The translations under genes and the position numbers were made by a program. Below, in pieces: positions 9,449 through 21,535 of a DNA stretch of 64,000 nt. Origin of the DNA: Pantoea sp. Ep11b (GTDB lineage: Bacteria > Pseudomonadota > Gammaproteobacteria > Enterobacterales > Enterobacteriaceae); assembly GCF_040783975.1 (NCBI RefSeq), contig NZ_CP160631.1, positions 124,001 through 188,000 of the forward strand. The letters run 5' to 3'. The notes under the pieces were generated by a model. It was not told where the DNA came from and made no database searches. It was given only the letters and a program-made list of their open reading frames with translations. Each line of letters opens with the position of its first letter. Within the stretch, counting starts at the first letter, position 1.

Positions 9449-10150
9449 TTAAACCGGTGGCAAATCAAACAGCAGAACTTCTGCTGCGGAGCTGGCTTCG
9501 AGAGTCAGCGCGCTTTCGTCCCAGATAGCCAGCGCGTCGCTGGTGGTGACCGGATGACCGTTAACGGTCACGTCCCCTTTCACGACCTGGATCCAGATCC
9601 GGCGGCCCGTCTCAATCGCGACGTTATCCTGTTCACCCGCTGACAGCACCCAGCGCGACAGCGTCATATCCTGATAGACCTTCAGCGATCCGTCACGCGC
9701 ATCCGGGCTGAGCACCAGCTGGCGACCCTGCACATCCGGGAAGCGGCGCTGGTCATAGCGCGGCTCGATGCCGTTGCGCTCAGGCATGATCCAGATCTGA
9801 TAAAGGTGCAGCGGTTCGCTTTCGCTGGCGTTGTACTCGGAGTGACGCACGCCGGTGCCGGCGCTCATAATCTGGAACTCACCCGCCGGGATCTGCTCTT
9901 TGTTACCCATGCTGTCCTGATGCTCAACCGTACCGGAGAGTACGTAGGTCAGGATCTCCATATCTTTATGGGGATGAGTACCAAACCCCTGACCGCCATC
10001 GATCACATCTTCGTTGATGACCCGCAGCGCGGAGAAGCCCATAAAGTTGGCGTCGTAGTAGCTGGCAAAAGAGAAAGTGTGCCAGCTATCCAGCCAGCCA
10101 TGGTTTGCGTGACCGCGTTCTTCAGCTTTACGTACATAGATCATGTTCAA
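9449..10150 (-). CDS. yhhW: Pirin-family quercetin 2,3-dioxygenase YhhW
   Basis: The 233-residue bicupin protein matches E. coli YhhW (231). The N-terminal cupin carries the pirin metal-site pattern: GFGTHPHKDMEILTYVLSG supplies two His, and GTGVRHSEYN adds a His and a Glu. The C-terminal cupin (about residues 130-233) is degenerate. E. coli YhhW has quercetin dioxygenase activity in vitro, but its physiological substrate is unknown. E. coli has the oxidoreductase gene yhhX next to it; that gene is absent here, leaving yhhW next to ryhB. Confidence 0.95.
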   Translation of the reverse strand: MNMIYVRKAEERGHANHGWLDSWHTFSFASYYDANFMGFSALRVINEDVIDGGQGFGTHPHKDMEILTYVLSGTVEHQDSMGNKEQIPAGEFQIMSAGTGVRHSEYNASESEPLHLYQIWIMPERNGIEPRYDQRRFPDVQGRQLVLSPDARDGSLKVYQDMTLSRWVLSAGEQDNVAIETGRRIWIQVVKGDVTVNGHPVTTSDALAIWDESALTLEASSAAEVLLFDLPPV

Positions 10151-10279
10151 ATCTCCTCAATGTTTTTTGTAGTGTGTTCCTGAGGGGGTCAGATTGATAG
10201 CTGAAAAACTTCACTCCTCTGTTCAAAATAGTTGAATAAGGAATAGGCAGTGGCTGAAAAGCACTGAAGGAGAGCAGCC

Positions 10280-10373
10280 AAAAAAAAGCCAGCACGCGGC
10301 TGGCTAAAAATACTGGAAGCAATGTGAGCAATGTCGTGCTTTCTCAGGCTGTCATGCGACATCCCGCGAATGC
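10280..10373 (-). ncRNA. ryhB: RyhB small RNA
   Basis: The minus strand contains the conserved RyhB core: AAAGCACGACATTGCTCACA continues into TTGCTTCCAGTATT, identical to what I recall of E. coli RyhB. A GCCAGCC/TGCTGGC terminator hairpin and eight T residues end it at 10280. A -35 TTTACA (10404-10409) and -10 TATTAT (10380-10385) set a start near 10373, giving about 94 nt, close to the 90 nt of E. coli. The first 30 nt diverge. RyhB is an Hfq-dependent RNA that represses iron-using proteins during iron starvation. The locus, between yhhW and yhhY, is equivalent to the E. coli one (yhhX-yhhY). A Fur box overlaps the promoter. Confidence 0.95.
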
Positions 10374-10375
10374 AT

Positions 10376-10394
10376 GGCAATAATAATCATTATC
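10376..10394. promoter_or_regulatory. Fur box over the ryhB promoter
   Basis: The 19 bp match the Fur consensus GATAATGATAATCATTATC at 16 positions, with the right half AATCATTATC perfect. The site covers the -10 of ryhB, so iron-loaded Fur would block transcription. Confidence 0.88.
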
Positions 10395-10490
10395 ATTCTC
10401 GTCTGTAAAGCCTTTTCCGATCATTCCTGCTTGATTAACCGGATGATTTCCATGATGTTTAAAAGGTTTCTGCCGATTAGAGGAGCGCTC

Positions 10491-10982
10491 ATGGAAATCA
10501 CTGTCCGCCACGTTATGCCCGACGATGCCGCTGCGCTGCACCGGATCTACAGCCAGCCCGATACGCAGGCCAGCACACTCCATCTTCCCCACTCGTCGCT
10601 TCAGATGTGGCAGAGTCGTCTCGCCGCCCCACAGCCCAATGCGCATCTGCTGGTCGCCTGCATCGGTGAGGAGATCGTGGGTCAGTGTGCGCTGCAGGTG
10701 GAAGAGCGCGCCAGACGCCGCCATGTCGCCTCCCTGGGGATGGGCGTGGATGCGCGTTACCGGCAGCGCGGCGTGGGCACCACGCTGATGCGTGAAATGG
10801 TTGCGCTGTGCGACGACTGGCTTCAGGTGCGCCGGATGGAGCTGACGGTGTTTGTCGACAATGGCCCGGCCATCGCGCTTTATCAGCGTTTTGGCTTTGA
10901 GATTGAGGGAACGGCGAAGGGCTTTGCGATGCGGCACGGCGAGCTGATTGATGCACACTATATGGCGCGGGTTAAGGCCTGA
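10491..10982 (+). CDS. yhhY: GNAT-family acetyltransferase YhhY
   Basis: The protein is 163 residues from the ATG at 10491, which has GAGGAG just upstream; earlier in-frame ATGs lack a good site and would add unrelated residues. The acetyl-CoA-binding motif A is visible as VDARYRQRGVGTTLMREM, followed by ELTVFVDNGPAIALYQRFGF. E. coli YhhY (162 residues) N-acetylates certain amino acids such as phenylalanine and methionine. The C-terminal DAHYMARVK matches it closely. It is divergent from ryhB and yhhW. Confidence 0.95.
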   Translation: MEITVRHVMPDDAAALHRIYSQPDTQASTLHLPHSSLQMWQSRLAAPQPNAHLLVACIGEEIVGQCALQVEERARRRHVASLGMGVDARYRQRGVGTTLMREMVALCDDWLQVRRMELTVFVDNGPAIALYQRFGFEIEGTAKGFAMRHGELIDAHYMARVKA

Positions 10983-11050
10983 CGGCTGAAAGCAGCAGAG
11001 GCACCGGCGTGCCCCTGCTGCGGATACTCCCTGTCAGTTAGCGTCCGGGC

Positions 11051-12802
11051 TCAGTAGCCGGCGCTCAGATCATCAACGCTGCGCGGATCGGAGGCACCAT
11101 ACAGCATACCGTCCGGCCCGATCATGATGCTCTGGGTGCTGCCCATCGACGGCAGTACCTTCACATGCTGACCTTTATTCTCCAGCAGGCGCAGCGTGTC
11201 CGGACTGAAGCCCTTCTCAACGCGCAGCTGATCCGGCAACCACTGATGATGGAAGCGCGGCGCATTGGTGGCTTCGGCCACGTTCATGCCGAAATCGATG
11301 CTGTTGACCACCATCTGCAACACCGTGGTGATAATGCGGCTGCCGCCAGGACTGCCGGTAACCAGCCAGGTTTTTCCGCCTTTGGCGACGATGGTTGGCG
11401 ACATGGAGGAGAGCGGCCGTTTCGCCGGCTGCACGGCGTTCGCTTCGCCGCCCACCAGCCCGTAGACATTCGGCGTGCCCGGCTTGGCGGAGAAGTCATC
11501 CATCTCGTTGTTCATCAGGATGCCGCTGTTGCCCGCCACAATCCCGCTGCCAAAATAGGTGTTAAGCGTATAAGTGACCGCGACCGCGTTACCCTGCTTA
11601 TCCACCACCGAGAAATGGGTAGTCTGATTACTCTCATAAGGTTCCAGCTTGCCCGGTTTGATCTCGCTGGAAGGGCGCGCCTTCGCCACGTCGATCTGCT
11701 GCGCCAGCGTTTTCGCATAGGCCTTGCTGGTCAGCGCCTGCCAGGGCACCTTCACGAAATCGGGATCGCCGAGGTATTCCGAGCGATCGGCATAGGCATA
11801 TTTTTCTGCTTCTGCCATCACCTGCATGGCGTCGGCGCTGCCGAAGCCCATCTTCGCCAGATCGAAGTTCTCCAGGATATTCAGGATCTGCACGATGTGA
11901 ATACCACCGGATGAGGGCGGTGGCATGGAGAAGACTTCATAGCCCCGGTAGGTGCCGCTGACAGGCGTTCGTTCGACCGCCCGGTAGGCCGCCAGATCCG
12001 CTTTGCTGATCAGGCCGCCATGCTGCGCCATCTCTCCGGCGATCTCATCGGCGATCTCTCCCTTGTAGAACGCATCCGGCCCCTGACGGGCGATAAGCTG
12101 CAGGCTGTGCGCCAGGTTTTTCTGAACCAGCCGATCGCCCTTCTGCCACGGCGTACCGTCCGGCTTATAGAAGATCGCCTTGCTGTTGGGATGAGTAATC
12201 AGGACCTCTTTGCCGTAGGTTTTGAGATCATCTGCCAGCGCGTCGTTGACCGGAATGCCTTCACGCGCCAGTTTGATCGCCGGGGCCAGCAGGGTGCTCA
12301 GCGGCAGCGTGCCATATTTCTGTGCGGCCAGCGCCAGTCCGGCAACGGTGCCGGGCGTCCCGGAAGCGAGGTGTGAAGTCAGCGACAGTTTGCTGTCGGC
12401 GTTGCCCTGCTTGTCCAGGAACATATCGCGCGACGCGTGTCCCGGTGCCATTTCACGAAAATCGATGGCGGTGGCGCGGCCTGAGGCCGTGCGCAGCAGC
12501 ATAAAGCCCCCGCCGCCCAGGTTGCCCGCCTGCGGATGGGTTACGGCCAGCGCAAAGCCCACGGCGACGGCGGCATCGACCGCATTGCCGCCCTGGCGCA
12601 GGATCTCTACGCCCACCCGGGTCGCCATCGCATCCACCGACGCGACCATGCCGTGCTGCGCCTTCACCGGATGAAACGTATCGCTGTCCACCCCGTAAGA
12701 GACCGGCGGAGCCTGCACTGCCGCAGCCTGAGCGCCAGCCACCACGGTCATGCTCATCACCAGCGACCAGCTCAGCTGACGCACCCTTTTCTGCATTTTC
12801 AT
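11051..12802 (-). CDS. ggt: Periplasmic gamma-glutamyltranspeptidase Ggt
   Basis: The 583-residue precursor has an N-terminal signal peptide (about residues 1-27, ending GAQAAA). It hydrolyses or transfers the gamma-glutamyl group of glutathione in the periplasm. The proenzyme cleaves itself before Thr394 in NQTTHFSVV, and that Thr becomes the nucleophile of the small subunit. GSPGGSRIITTVLQ and the large-subunit motif QAGNLGGGGFMLLR are also typical. An in-frame ATG two codons in has better spacing to AGGA, so the true start may be 12796. E. coli Ggt has 580 residues. Confidence 0.97.
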   Translation of the reverse strand: MKMQKRVRQLSWSLVMSMTVVAGAQAAAVQAPPVSYGVDSDTFHPVKAQHGMVASVDAMATRVGVEILRQGGNAVDAAVAVGFALAVTHPQAGNLGGGGFMLLRTASGRATAIDFREMAPGHASRDMFLDKQGNADSKLSLTSHLASGTPGTVAGLALAAQKYGTLPLSTLLAPAIKLAREGIPVNDALADDLKTYGKEVLITHPNSKAIFYKPDGTPWQKGDRLVQKNLAHSLQLIARQGPDAFYKGEIADEIAGEMAQHGGLISKADLAAYRAVERTPVSGTYRGYEVFSMPPPSSGGIHIVQILNILENFDLAKMGFGSADAMQVMAEAEKYAYADRSEYLGDPDFVKVPWQALTSKAYAKTLAQQIDVAKARPSSEIKPGKLEPYESNQTTHFSVVDKQGNAVAVTYTLNTYFGSGIVAGNSGILMNNEMDDFSAKPGTPNVYGLVGGEANAVQPAKRPLSSMSPTIVAKGGKTWLVTGSPGGSRIITTVLQMVVNSIDFGMNVAEATNAPRFHHQWLPDQLRVEKGFSPDTLRLLENKGQHVKVLPSMGSTQSIMIGPDGMLYGASDPRSVDDLSAGY

Positions 12803-13009
12803 CCTGCCACCATCCTGTGTTGTTATTTACATTTTTTTATCATTTCTGCAAGTGCCTACAAATACAGCAAAATAACCGGGGTTAAGTCAAATCCGGAATA
12901 CATCTGAAAGTAAGGTCTGTGATATCGGGTAAACTTATGGCTGCGACCCCGATGTCGGTGTGCGGTATTGCGCACCCGGAACCCTGTCGCGCTTGAGAAA
13001 GGAGGAGTG

Positions 13010-13297
13010 ATGAAAAAGTGGATGATGGTTTTAGCCGCCCTGCTGCCTTTCGCCAGCCAGGCGACCACGCTGAACAGCACCAACGATCCAAACAGGCCGG
13101 GCTATAACCCCAGCCAGCAGCGGATGCAGTCGCAGATGCAGAGCCAGCAGCAGCAACAGCAGCTGAAGCTGCGTCAGGATCAGCAGCGTCAGACGCAGGA
13201 TCTGCAGCGTAAAATGCAGGAACAGCGCGACAGCGCCCGGCAGCGGGTTATCGACGCGCAGCCGGGACACCAGACGCAGAACCCGAATCAGAACTGA
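13010..13297 (+). CDS. yhhA: Glutamine-rich secreted protein YhhA (DUF2756)
   Basis: From the ATG at 13010, preceded by GGAGGAG, it encodes 95 residues. A short signal peptide ([18 protein letters not shown]) is followed by a polar segment extremely rich in Gln and Arg, probably helical. The setting between ggt and ugpQ identifies it as YhhA, which is longer in E. coli (about 146 residues). Its function is unknown. Its 3' end overlaps the convergent ugpQ by about 10 bp. Confidence 0.85.
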   Translation: MKKWMMVLAALLPFASQATTLNSTNDPNRPGYNPSQQRMQSQMQSQQQQQQLKLRQDQQRQTQDLQRKMQEQRDSARQRVIDAQPGHQTQNPNQN

Positions 13298-14033
13298 TTA
13301 AAATCGGGGCCGATGATGTCGATACTGTCGGTACAGATGGCATCGACGCCCCATTTCAGTAAGGTTCTGGCGCGATCCGGGTTGTTGACGGTGTAGACCA
13401 GAATCCTGAGGCCAGCGGCTTTGAGTTCGGCTACCCGCTCAGCGGTCAGCACGTTGTGATTCAGGTGGATCGAGACGCACTCCAGCGCAGCGGTTTTCGC
13501 CTGCCATTCCGGGTCCCAGCTGTGCGACAGCAGGCCGCGTGGCAGCTGCGGCTCGGCCTGCATTGCCGCCTCCAGGGCTTCGTAAGAGAACGAGGAGAGC
13601 AGTGGAGGCGTCTGATCCTGCCACAGGATTGCCGCAGCCTGCGCGATCGCCCGTCCGGTCTCCACTTCACTGCCAGTGGTGGGTTTGATTTCGATATTCG
13701 CCATCATCTGATGCTGGCGACAGCGGGCCGCGACCTCGTCCAGCCGCGCCAGCTTTTCGCCCGAAAACGCCCTGCCAAACCAGCTGCCCGCGTCGAGCTG
13801 AGAGAGTTTTTCCCACGGCAGCTGCCCCGCCACGCCCCAGCCGTCGCTGGTGCGGTCCAGCGTGTCATCGTGCAGCAGGAAGATCTGCGCATCTGCTGAT
13901 AATTTGGCATCAAACTCAATCATCTGATGGCCATACTTCGCGCCGATGTCGATCGCCGCCAGGGTATTTTCCGGTGCCAGTTTGCCGCCGCCGCGATGGG
14001 CGACGATACGGGGATAAGGCCAGTGTTGTGTGC

Positions 14034-14037
<4 letters not shown>
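13288..14037 (-). CDS. ugpQ: Glycerophosphodiester phosphodiesterase UgpQ
   Basis: The 249-residue cytoplasmic enzyme hydrolyses glycerophosphodiesters arriving through the Ugp transporter, releasing glycerol-3-phosphate and an alcohol. The GDPD motif [17 protein letters not shown] contains the catalytic His-Arg and Glu, and [20 protein letters not shown] supplies the metal ligands and second His. [11 protein letters not shown] ends the protein. It is the last gene of the ugp operon; its ATG overlaps the ugpC stop by 4 bp. Confidence 0.97.
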
Positions 14038-15107
<1,070 letters not shown>

Positions 15108-15108
15108 C

Positions 15109-15954
15109 TTATTTCTCACTCTCAACCAGGCCGCGCACAAAGGCACGCTGCATGACTAACACCACCACCAGCGGTGGGATCAGGGTTAATAACATCGCCG
15201 CCATCACTTCGTTCCACTGGGTCGGCGAACCGCTGGTGGAGATCATGCTTTTGATCCCCGCCACCGCCGTGCCGAGACTGGCGTCATTGATGATCAGCAG
15301 CGGCCAGAGATACTGGTTCCAGCCGTAGATAAAGGTGATAACAAACAGCGCCGCCAGATTGGTTTTTGACAGCGGCAGAACGATGTCGATGAAGAAGCGC
15401 ATGGCGCTGGCACCGTCGATGCGTGCCGCCTCCACCAGCTCATCCGGCAGTGACATAAAGAACTGGCGGAACAGGAAGGTGGCGGTGGCGGAAGCCATCA
15501 GCGGCAGGGTTAATCCGCTGTAGCTGTCGAGCAGATTGAGATCGGCAATCACCTGCACGGTAGGGAAAATACGCACCTCCACCGGCAGCATCAGAGTGAC
15601 AAAGATCAGCCAGAAAAAGAGCGTGCGCAGCGGAAAACGGAACCAGACCAGCGCAAACGCCGACAGCATCGAAACGGTGATTTTGCCGAACGTGATCCCC
15701 AGCGCCATGATCATGCTGTTAAGCAGCATCAGGCCAAACGCCGGGCCGTTGCCGTTGACGCCGTGGGTCCAGATGCGCGAGATGTTCTCCCACAGGTGCG
15801 TGCCGGGCACCAGCGTCATCGGCACCTGATAGACCGCCGCGTTATCCAGCGTGGCCGCCACAAAAGCGACATAGAGCGGAAACAGGATGGTGAGCACGCC
15901 CAGCACCAGTACGATGTGGCTGAAGAGATCCAGCCCGCGTCGATTCTCAATCAT
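15109..15954 (-). CDS. ugpE: Glycerol-3-phosphate ABC permease UgpE
   Basis: The 281-residue inner-membrane permease has six hydrophobic spans and the EAA loop [25 protein letters not shown], which contacts UgpC. It pairs with UgpA to form the channel. The start overlaps the ugpA stop by 4 bp. Confidence 0.97.
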   Translation of the reverse strand: MIENRRGLDLFSHIVLVLGVLTILFPLYVAFVAATLDNAAVYQVPMTLVPGTHLWENISRIWTHGVNGNGPAFGLMLLNSMIMALGITFGKITVSMLSAFALVWFRFPLRTLFFWLIFVTLMLPVEVRIFPTVQVIADLNLLDSYSGLTLPLMASATATFLFRQFFMSLPDELVEAARIDGASAMRFFIDIVLPLSKTNLAALFVITFIYGWNQYLWPLLIINDASLGTAVAGIKSMISTSGSPTQWNEVMAAMLLTLIPPLVVVLVMQRAFVRGLVESEK

Positions 15955-16838
15955 TGATATTGCACCTTACGTTCAACAAAGCGGAACTGGATCACCGTCA
16001 GCCCGATCACCAGCAGCATCAGCACCACCGACTGCGCCGCCGACGCGGAGAGATCCAGCCCGGTAAAGCCTTCGCGATAGATTTTGTAGATCAGCGTCGT
16101 GGTCGCCTGCACCGGTCCGCCGCCGGTTGCAGCATCGATCACCGGGAAGGTGTCGAAGAAGGCGTAGATCAGGTTGACCACCAGCAGAAAGAAGCTGACC
16201 GGTGCTATCAGCGGCAGCGAAAGGTTGAAGAAGCGCCGTACCGGTCCCGCACCGTCAATCGCGGCGGCTTCCACCAGGGATTTTGGGATCGATTGCAGGG
16301 CGGCAAAGAAGAACAGGAAGTTGTAGCTCATCTGCTGCCAGATCGACGCCAGCACAATCAGGAACATCGCCTGGCCGCTGTTCTGCGCGTAGTTCCAGTT
16401 GTAGCCCAGGTGGTTCAGCAGGTAGCTGAACAGGCCCAGTCCAGGATTAAACAGGAACATCCAGAGCACCGCCGCCACCACCGGCGCTACGGCGTAGGGC
16501 AGCAGCAGCAGCGTCTGATAGAGGCGGCGCAGGCGCACCACATAGTCCACTAGCGCCGCCAGCAGCAGAGACGAGAGCATACCGAACACCGTCACCATCC
16601 CGCTGAATTTCAGGGTGGTCCAGAAGGTGTCGAGATAGTAGGGATCGGCAAACAGCCGCCTGAAGTTTTCCAGTCCGACAAAGCGGCTGGAGATGCCAAA
16701 GGGATCGAGACTTTGCAGCGAGTACCATAACGCTTCACCGGCGGGCCAGAGAAAGAAAATGGCGGTAATCAGCAGCTGCGGCAGCACCAGAAGATAGGGT
16801 AACAGGCTGGTGCGAAAGACGGGACGGGATGAAGACAT
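15951..16838 (-). CDS. ugpA: Glycerol-3-phosphate ABC permease UgpA
   Basis: The 295-residue inner-membrane permease has six hydrophobic spans and the EAA motif [20 protein letters not shown]. It partners UgpE. Order in the operon is ugpB-A-E-C-Q, with a gap of about 56 bp after ugpB and coupled starts downstream. Confidence 0.97.
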   Translation of the reverse strand: MSSSRPVFRTSLLPYLLVLPQLLITAIFFLWPAGEALWYSLQSLDPFGISSRFVGLENFRRLFADPYYLDTFWTTLKFSGMVTVFGMLSSLLLAALVDYVVRLRRLYQTLLLLPYAVAPVVAAVLWMFLFNPGLGLFSYLLNHLGYNWNYAQNSGQAMFLIVLASIWQQMSYNFLFFFAALQSIPKSLVEAAAIDGAGPVRRFFNLSLPLIAPVSFFLLVVNLIYAFFDTFPVIDAATGGGPVQATTTLIYKIYREGFTGLDLSASAAQSVVLMLLVIGLTVIQFRFVERKVQYQ

Positions 16839-16894
16839 GGCGTACCTGACGTCAGAAAGAGGCGGGCCAGCCGGGGCTGACCCGCAAGGAGAGA

Positions 16895-18211
16895 TTACTT
16901 CACCTGCTGTTCAAAGCGGCGCAGCAGCGCGTTGCCACGCTTCACGGCGTTATCCAGTGCGTTCTGCGGCGACTGTTTACCGGTCCAGACGCTTTCCAGC
17001 TCCTCGTCGATCACGGTACGGATCTGCGGCATATTGCCCAGACGCATGCCTTTCGTGAACGGCAGCGGCGGCTTATTCATCATCTGACGAGTGGCGATAT
17101 CCGCGCCCGGATTTTTGTCGTAGAAGCCCTGCTGCTTTGTCAGCTCGTAGGCGGCGGTGGTGATCGGCAGATAACCGGTTTTCTGGTGCCACTCAGCGGC
17201 GATTTCCGGCTTAGCCAGAAACTGCATGAATTCGGCCACGCCTTTGTAGGTTGCCGCGTCCTTACCTTTCATCACCCACAGGCTGGCACCGCCGATCAGG
17301 GCGTTCTGTGGTGCCTCCGGCACGGTGTCGTCATATGGCATCATGCCCACGCCGAAGTTGAATTTTGCGTAGTGGCGGATATCCGCCAGCGATCCCGATG
17401 AGGCGGTTGTGATGCCGCAGTCACCGTTGTAGAACTTGGCGGTGGACTCATCCTTACGGCCAAAGTAGGTGAAGTCCCCTTTTTTGTTCATCGCTTCCAG
17501 CAGTCCGATGTGGCGAACCTGCACCGGCTTGTTGAACTCCAGAACCGCGTCCAGCCCGTCAAATCCGTTGTTTTTCGTCGCCACCGGCAGGGCATGCCAG
17601 GCACTGAAGTTTTCAATCTGGATCCAGCCCTGCCAGCCGCTGGCGTAGCCGCAGCTCATGCCCGACTTGCGCAGTGCGGCGGCATCCGTCGCCAGCTCCT
17701 GCCAGGTTTTCGGCGGCTGATCCGGGTTCAGGCCCGCTTTTTTAAAGGCGTCTTTGTTGTAGTAGAGCACCGGCGTCGAGCTGTTGAACGGCTGAGAGAT
17801 CAGCTGACCTTTGCTGTCGCTGTAGTATCCCGCCACCGTGGGCACGAACTGCTTCTCGTCAAAGGGGATGCCCGCCTCTTTAAAGACCTGATGCACCGGC
17901 ACGATCGCCTGGGAGGCCATCATGGTCGCCGTGCCGACTTCATAGACCTGCAGCACCGCAGGCGCTTTACCGCTGCGCACTGCCGCAATCCCGGCGGCAA
18001 GGCTCTGCTCGTAGTTACCTTTGTAGGTCGGAACAATTTTGTAATCGGGATGGGTCTGATTAAAACGCTGTGCCAGCGAATCGACTTCTTTGCCTAACTC
18101 GCCTTCCATGGAGTGCCAGAAAGGGATCTCAGTGGCGGCAAGCGCCTGGCCGCTGATCGCCAGACCGAGCAGCGCGCTCATCAGGCTACGACGAAAGGTA
18201 ACGACGGACAT
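16895..18211 (-). CDS. ugpB: Periplasmic glycerol-3-phosphate-binding protein UgpB
   Basis: The 438-residue precursor, equal in length to E. coli UgpB, has a signal peptide ending near QALAAT (residues 22-27). The mature protein begins [13 protein letters not shown], typical of the extracellular solute-binding family 1. It captures sn-glycerol-3-phosphate and glycerophosphocholine in the periplasm. It is the promoter-proximal gene of the ugp operon, and a tandem Pho box lies about 75-115 bp upstream, so phosphate starvation should induce it through PhoB. Confidence 0.97.
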   Translation of the reverse strand: MSVVTFRRSLMSALLGLAISGQALAATEIPFWHSMEGELGKEVDSLAQRFNQTHPDYKIVPTYKGNYEQSLAAGIAAVRSGKAPAVLQVYEVGTATMMASQAIVPVHQVFKEAGIPFDEKQFVPTVAGYYSDSKGQLISQPFNSSTPVLYYNKDAFKKAGLNPDQPPKTWQELATDAAALRKSGMSCGYASGWQGWIQIENFSAWHALPVATKNNGFDGLDAVLEFNKPVQVRHIGLLEAMNKKGDFTYFGRKDESTAKFYNGDCGITTASSGSLADIRHYAKFNFGVGMMPYDDTVPEAPQNALIGGASLWVMKGKDAATYKGVAEFMQFLAKPEIAAEWHQKTGYLPITTAAYELTKQQGFYDKNPGADIATRQMMNKPPLPFTKGMRLGNMPQIRTVIDEELESVWTGKQSPQNALDNAVKRGNALLRRFEQQVK

Positions 18212-18284
18212 AAAGTTTTCCTGTGCAGGTAAATACGCGTGAAATCACGGATTTCTGGTTCGCGAAGTAACATGACACGGAAAA

Positions 18285-18324
18285 ATGACGGATTAATAAC
18301 GGAGAGATGACAGCCGGATGACAG
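18285..18324 (-). promoter_or_regulatory. Tandem Pho boxes of the ugp promoter
   Basis: Four half-sites occur in exact 11-bp phase: on the plus strand ATGACGG (18285), ATAACGG (18296), ATGACAG (18307) and ATGACAG (18318). On the minus strand the last two read CTGTCAT-CCGG-CTGTCAT, a near-perfect Pho box. The E. coli ugp operon is PhoB-activated in the same way. Confidence 0.88.
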
Positions 18325-18784
18325 GCACAGAAGAGGAAAAGGCAGCGCGGTTAACGCAGGGTGAGAAGGATGATAACCCTGGCTGGGGTGCGGTCAGACT
18401 GAGTATGCACAGCGAACGGGGTCAGAGCGGAAAGACGCTAAATCCGTCATCCATGACATGCTGAGCCCGCGCGATTACGCACCTCATTCCTGAAATGCGC
18501 CCGTATACGGCCCGGCGCGTTGCGTTGTTCAAAACGCTCCCGGCGTTGTTGTCCATAGCGCGGGACGCTTTCCTCTTCTGCCCCTGTTCCCTGCGTCTTA
18601 AGCTTATTTGCTGCGGCCAGATTCGCCTGATTTGAGTTTGTCAGCCGCCTGAGCTGCTCTGCCCCCCCACGCCGACACCCGGAGCCGTGAACGGACAGCG
18701 CAGCCACCGGAACCTACACGTCGTACGTAAGGATGGCGAGCGCTGCCCAGCCGGAACCTGGCCAGCAGGCCAGGCCGTGCCCCA
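18325..18784. other. Long intergenic region upstream of the ugp Pho boxes
   Basis: These 460 bp between the Pho boxes and livF hold no gene I can support. An 86-codon minus-strand reading frame at 18447-18707 has low-complexity composition and no ribosome-binding site. A 45-bp segment at 18408-18452 is related to one at 41978-42022. Near livF, a GGCCTGGCC/GGCCAGG hairpin may end the liv transcript. Confidence 0.55.
18408..18452 (+). repeat. Copy A of a dispersed 45-bp intergenic motif
   Basis: Aligned without gaps to 41978-42022, 35 of 45 bases agree, including an exact 13-base core GGGTCAGAGCGGA. Both copies are intergenic. In one frame they read HSERGQSGKT and HSEQGQSGET, so either a conserved DNA element or a relic of coding sequence is possible. 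Confidence 0.5.
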
Positions 18785-19498
<714 letters not shown>

Positions 19499-19499
19499 C

Positions 19500-20267
19500 T
19501 CAGGCCTCTCCTAAATAGGCACGAATGACATCCGGATTGTTACGAATCTCCTCCGGCGTTCCGTTAGCCAGTGGCGTTCCCTGATTCACCACATAAATAC
19601 GGTCAGAAATTCCCATGACCAGCTTCATATCATGTTCAATCAGCAGCACGGAAACCTTGTGTTCGCCCCGCAGCTCCGCGATCAGCGCATCCAGCTCATG
19701 CGTCTCTTTAGGGTTCAGGCCCGCAGCCGGTTCATCCAGCATCAGGATCTCCGGGCGCGTCACCATGCAGCGTGCGATCTCCAGCCGGCGCTGCTGACCA
19801 TAGGCCAGGTTGCCCGCCTGACGGTTTGCCAGATCGAGCAGGCCGACCCGCTCCAGCCAGGTTGCGGCACGGTCCAGCGCCTCGCTCTCACTGCGGCGAA
19901 ACGCCGGGGTTTTCAGCAGGCCGGAAAACACGCCGCTTTTGAGATGCTGATGCTGCGCGACCAGCAGGTTCTCAATCACCGTCATCTCACGGAACAGACG
20001 CACATGCTGGAAGGTCCGCACGATGCCCATCCGCGCGATCTTCTGGCCCGGCAGACCTTCCAGATGCTGTTCGCGCAGTTTAATGCTGCCGCCGGTGGGC
20101 TTGTAGAAGCCGGTCAGGCAGTTAAACACGGTGGTTTTACCGGCACCGTTCGGCCCGATCAGCGAGACGATCTCCTGTGGACGCAGCTCCAGCGCCACAT
20201 TGTTCACGGCTAACAGACCGCCGAAGCGCATCATCAGGCCTTCAACGGCTAATAAAGGCTGAATCAT
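19500..20267 (-). CDS. livG: Branched-chain amino-acid ABC ATPase LivG
   Basis: The 255-residue ATPase has Walker [17 protein letters not shown], signature [14 protein letters not shown] and Walker [16 protein letters not shown]. It carries the extended C terminus of the LivG/BCA type ([21 protein letters not shown]). It overlaps livM by 4 bp. Confidence 0.97.
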   Translation of the reverse strand: MIQPLLAVEGLMMRFGGLLAVNNVALELRPQEIVSLIGPNGAGKTTVFNCLTGFYKPTGGSIKLREQHLEGLPGQKIARMGIVRTFQHVRLFREMTVIENLLVAQHQHLKSGVFSGLLKTPAFRRSESEALDRAATWLERVGLLDLANRQAGNLAYGQQRRLEIARCMVTRPEILMLDEPAAGLNPKETHELDALIAELRGEHKVSVLLIEHDMKLVMGISDRIYVVNQGTPLANGTPEEIRNNPDVIRAYLGEA

Positions 20268-21535
20268 GCCTGCTCTCCTTTTTTACCGGTTCTGAGTTTC
20301 AGATGCGGACGTTTCATCGGCAATAATCCCTGTGGCCGCCAGATCATCATCAGCACCATCAGGCCACCCAGCACCAGCATGCTGTACTCATTCAGATCGC
20401 GCATCAGTTCGCGTGACACCACCAGCAGAATGGCCGCCAGGATCACCGCAAACTGGGAGCCCATGCCGCCCAGAACCACAATCGCCAGCACAAAGGCGGA
20501 TTCGACGAAGGTAAAGGATTCCGGGCTGACAAAGCCCTGACGCGCCGCGAACAGACTGCCGGCAAAGCCCGCAAAGGCGGCGCTGATAGTAAACGCGGTG
20601 AGCTTGATACGGGTCGGACTCAGGCCCAGCGAACGACAGGCAATCTCATCTTCGCGCAGTGCTTCCCAGGCACGGCCCAGCGGCATCCGCAGCAGCCGGT
20701 TGATGACAAACAGCGTCAGCACCACCAGCAGCAGCGCCACCATGTAGAGGAAGATGATGCGATCGCTGGGGTCATACTTCAGACCAAAGAAGTTGTGGAA
20801 GGTATCCCAGCCACCCTCGCGCGGCGTGCGGCCAAACTCCAGACCAAACAGCGTCGGTTTCGGGATCTGGCTGATGCCGTTTGGCCCACCGGTCAGAGCG
20901 GTGTTGTTCAGCAGCAGAATACGCACGATCTCGCCAAAGCCCAGCGTCACAATCGCCAGATAGTCGCCACGCAGTCGTAGCACCGGGAAGCCCAGCAGCA
21001 GGCCAAACAGTGCGGCAACCATGCCGGAGAGCGGCAGACACTGCCAGAAGCCGAGACCGTAATAGTGGTTCAGCAGCGCAAAAGTATAGGCGCCGATGGC
21101 ATAGAAACCGCCATAACCCAGTACCAGCAGGCCCGACAGTCCGACCACCACGTTCAGGCCCAGACCGAGCATCACGTAGATCAGCGTCATGGTGGCGATA
21201 TCGACGGTGCCGCGTGACACCAGGAAGGGCCAGGCAATCGCGGCGACAATCAGCACTGCCATCACCAGCTTCTGCTTCGGCGTCGAACCATCCAGGCCCG
21301 GTAACAGCAGCGCCGGACCAGACATTTTCTTCAGACCGCGTTGCCACACCGGACGCAGCAGCTGGAACAGAAACACCACCACACAGCCTGTCGCGATCCA
21401 GTTCCAGCGCACGCTACCGGCGTTCTGCACCACCAGCTGTGTGCCATCGAGGTTCAGGCGCAGCCCCATAAAGAAGGTGGCGAGCACCAGCAGCATCAGG
21501 GCCGAGATCAGCGCATTGATAAAGGAAGTCTTCAT
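20264..21535 (-). CDS. livM: Branched-chain amino-acid ABC permease LivM
   Basis: The 423-residue permease is near the 425 of E. coli. An N-terminal extension with two hydrophobic segments precedes the common permease core (from about residue 90, [20 protein letters not shown]), which includes the motifs [20 protein letters not shown] and [15 protein letters not shown]. It pairs with LivH in the inner membrane. It overlaps livG and livH by 4 bp each. Confidence 0.97.
   Translation of the reverse strand: MKTSFINALISALMLLVLATFFMGLRLNLDGTQLVVQNAGSVRWNWIATGCVVVFLFQLLRPVWQRGLKKMSGPALLLPGLDGSTPKQKLVMAVLIVAAIAWPFLVSRGTVDIATMTLIYVMLGLGLNVVVGLSGLLVLGYGGFYAIGAYTFALLNHYYGLGFWQCLPLSGMVAALFGLLLGFPVLRLRGDYLAIVTLGFGEIVRILLLNNTALTGGPNGISQIPKPTLFGLEFGRTPREGGWDTFHNFFGLKYDPSDRIIFLYMVALLLVVLTLFVINRLLRMPLGRAWEALREDEIACRSLGLSPTRIKLTAFTISAAFAGFAGSLFAARQGFVSPESFTFVESAFVLAIVVLGGMGSQFAVILAAILLVVSRELMRDLNEYSMLVLGGLMVLMMIWRPQGLLPMKRPHLKLRTGKKGEQA

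Noticed and set aside
13010..13297. Gln-rich yhhA as low-complexity noise
   Set aside because: A strong ribosome-binding site, a signal peptide and the conserved position between ggt and ugpQ support a real gene, so it was kept.
18447..18707. 86-codon minus-strand frame in the ugpB-livF gap
   Set aside because: Low-complexity Arg/Gln/Ala composition, no good ribosome-binding site, no recognisable motif. The region may be a decayed sequence.
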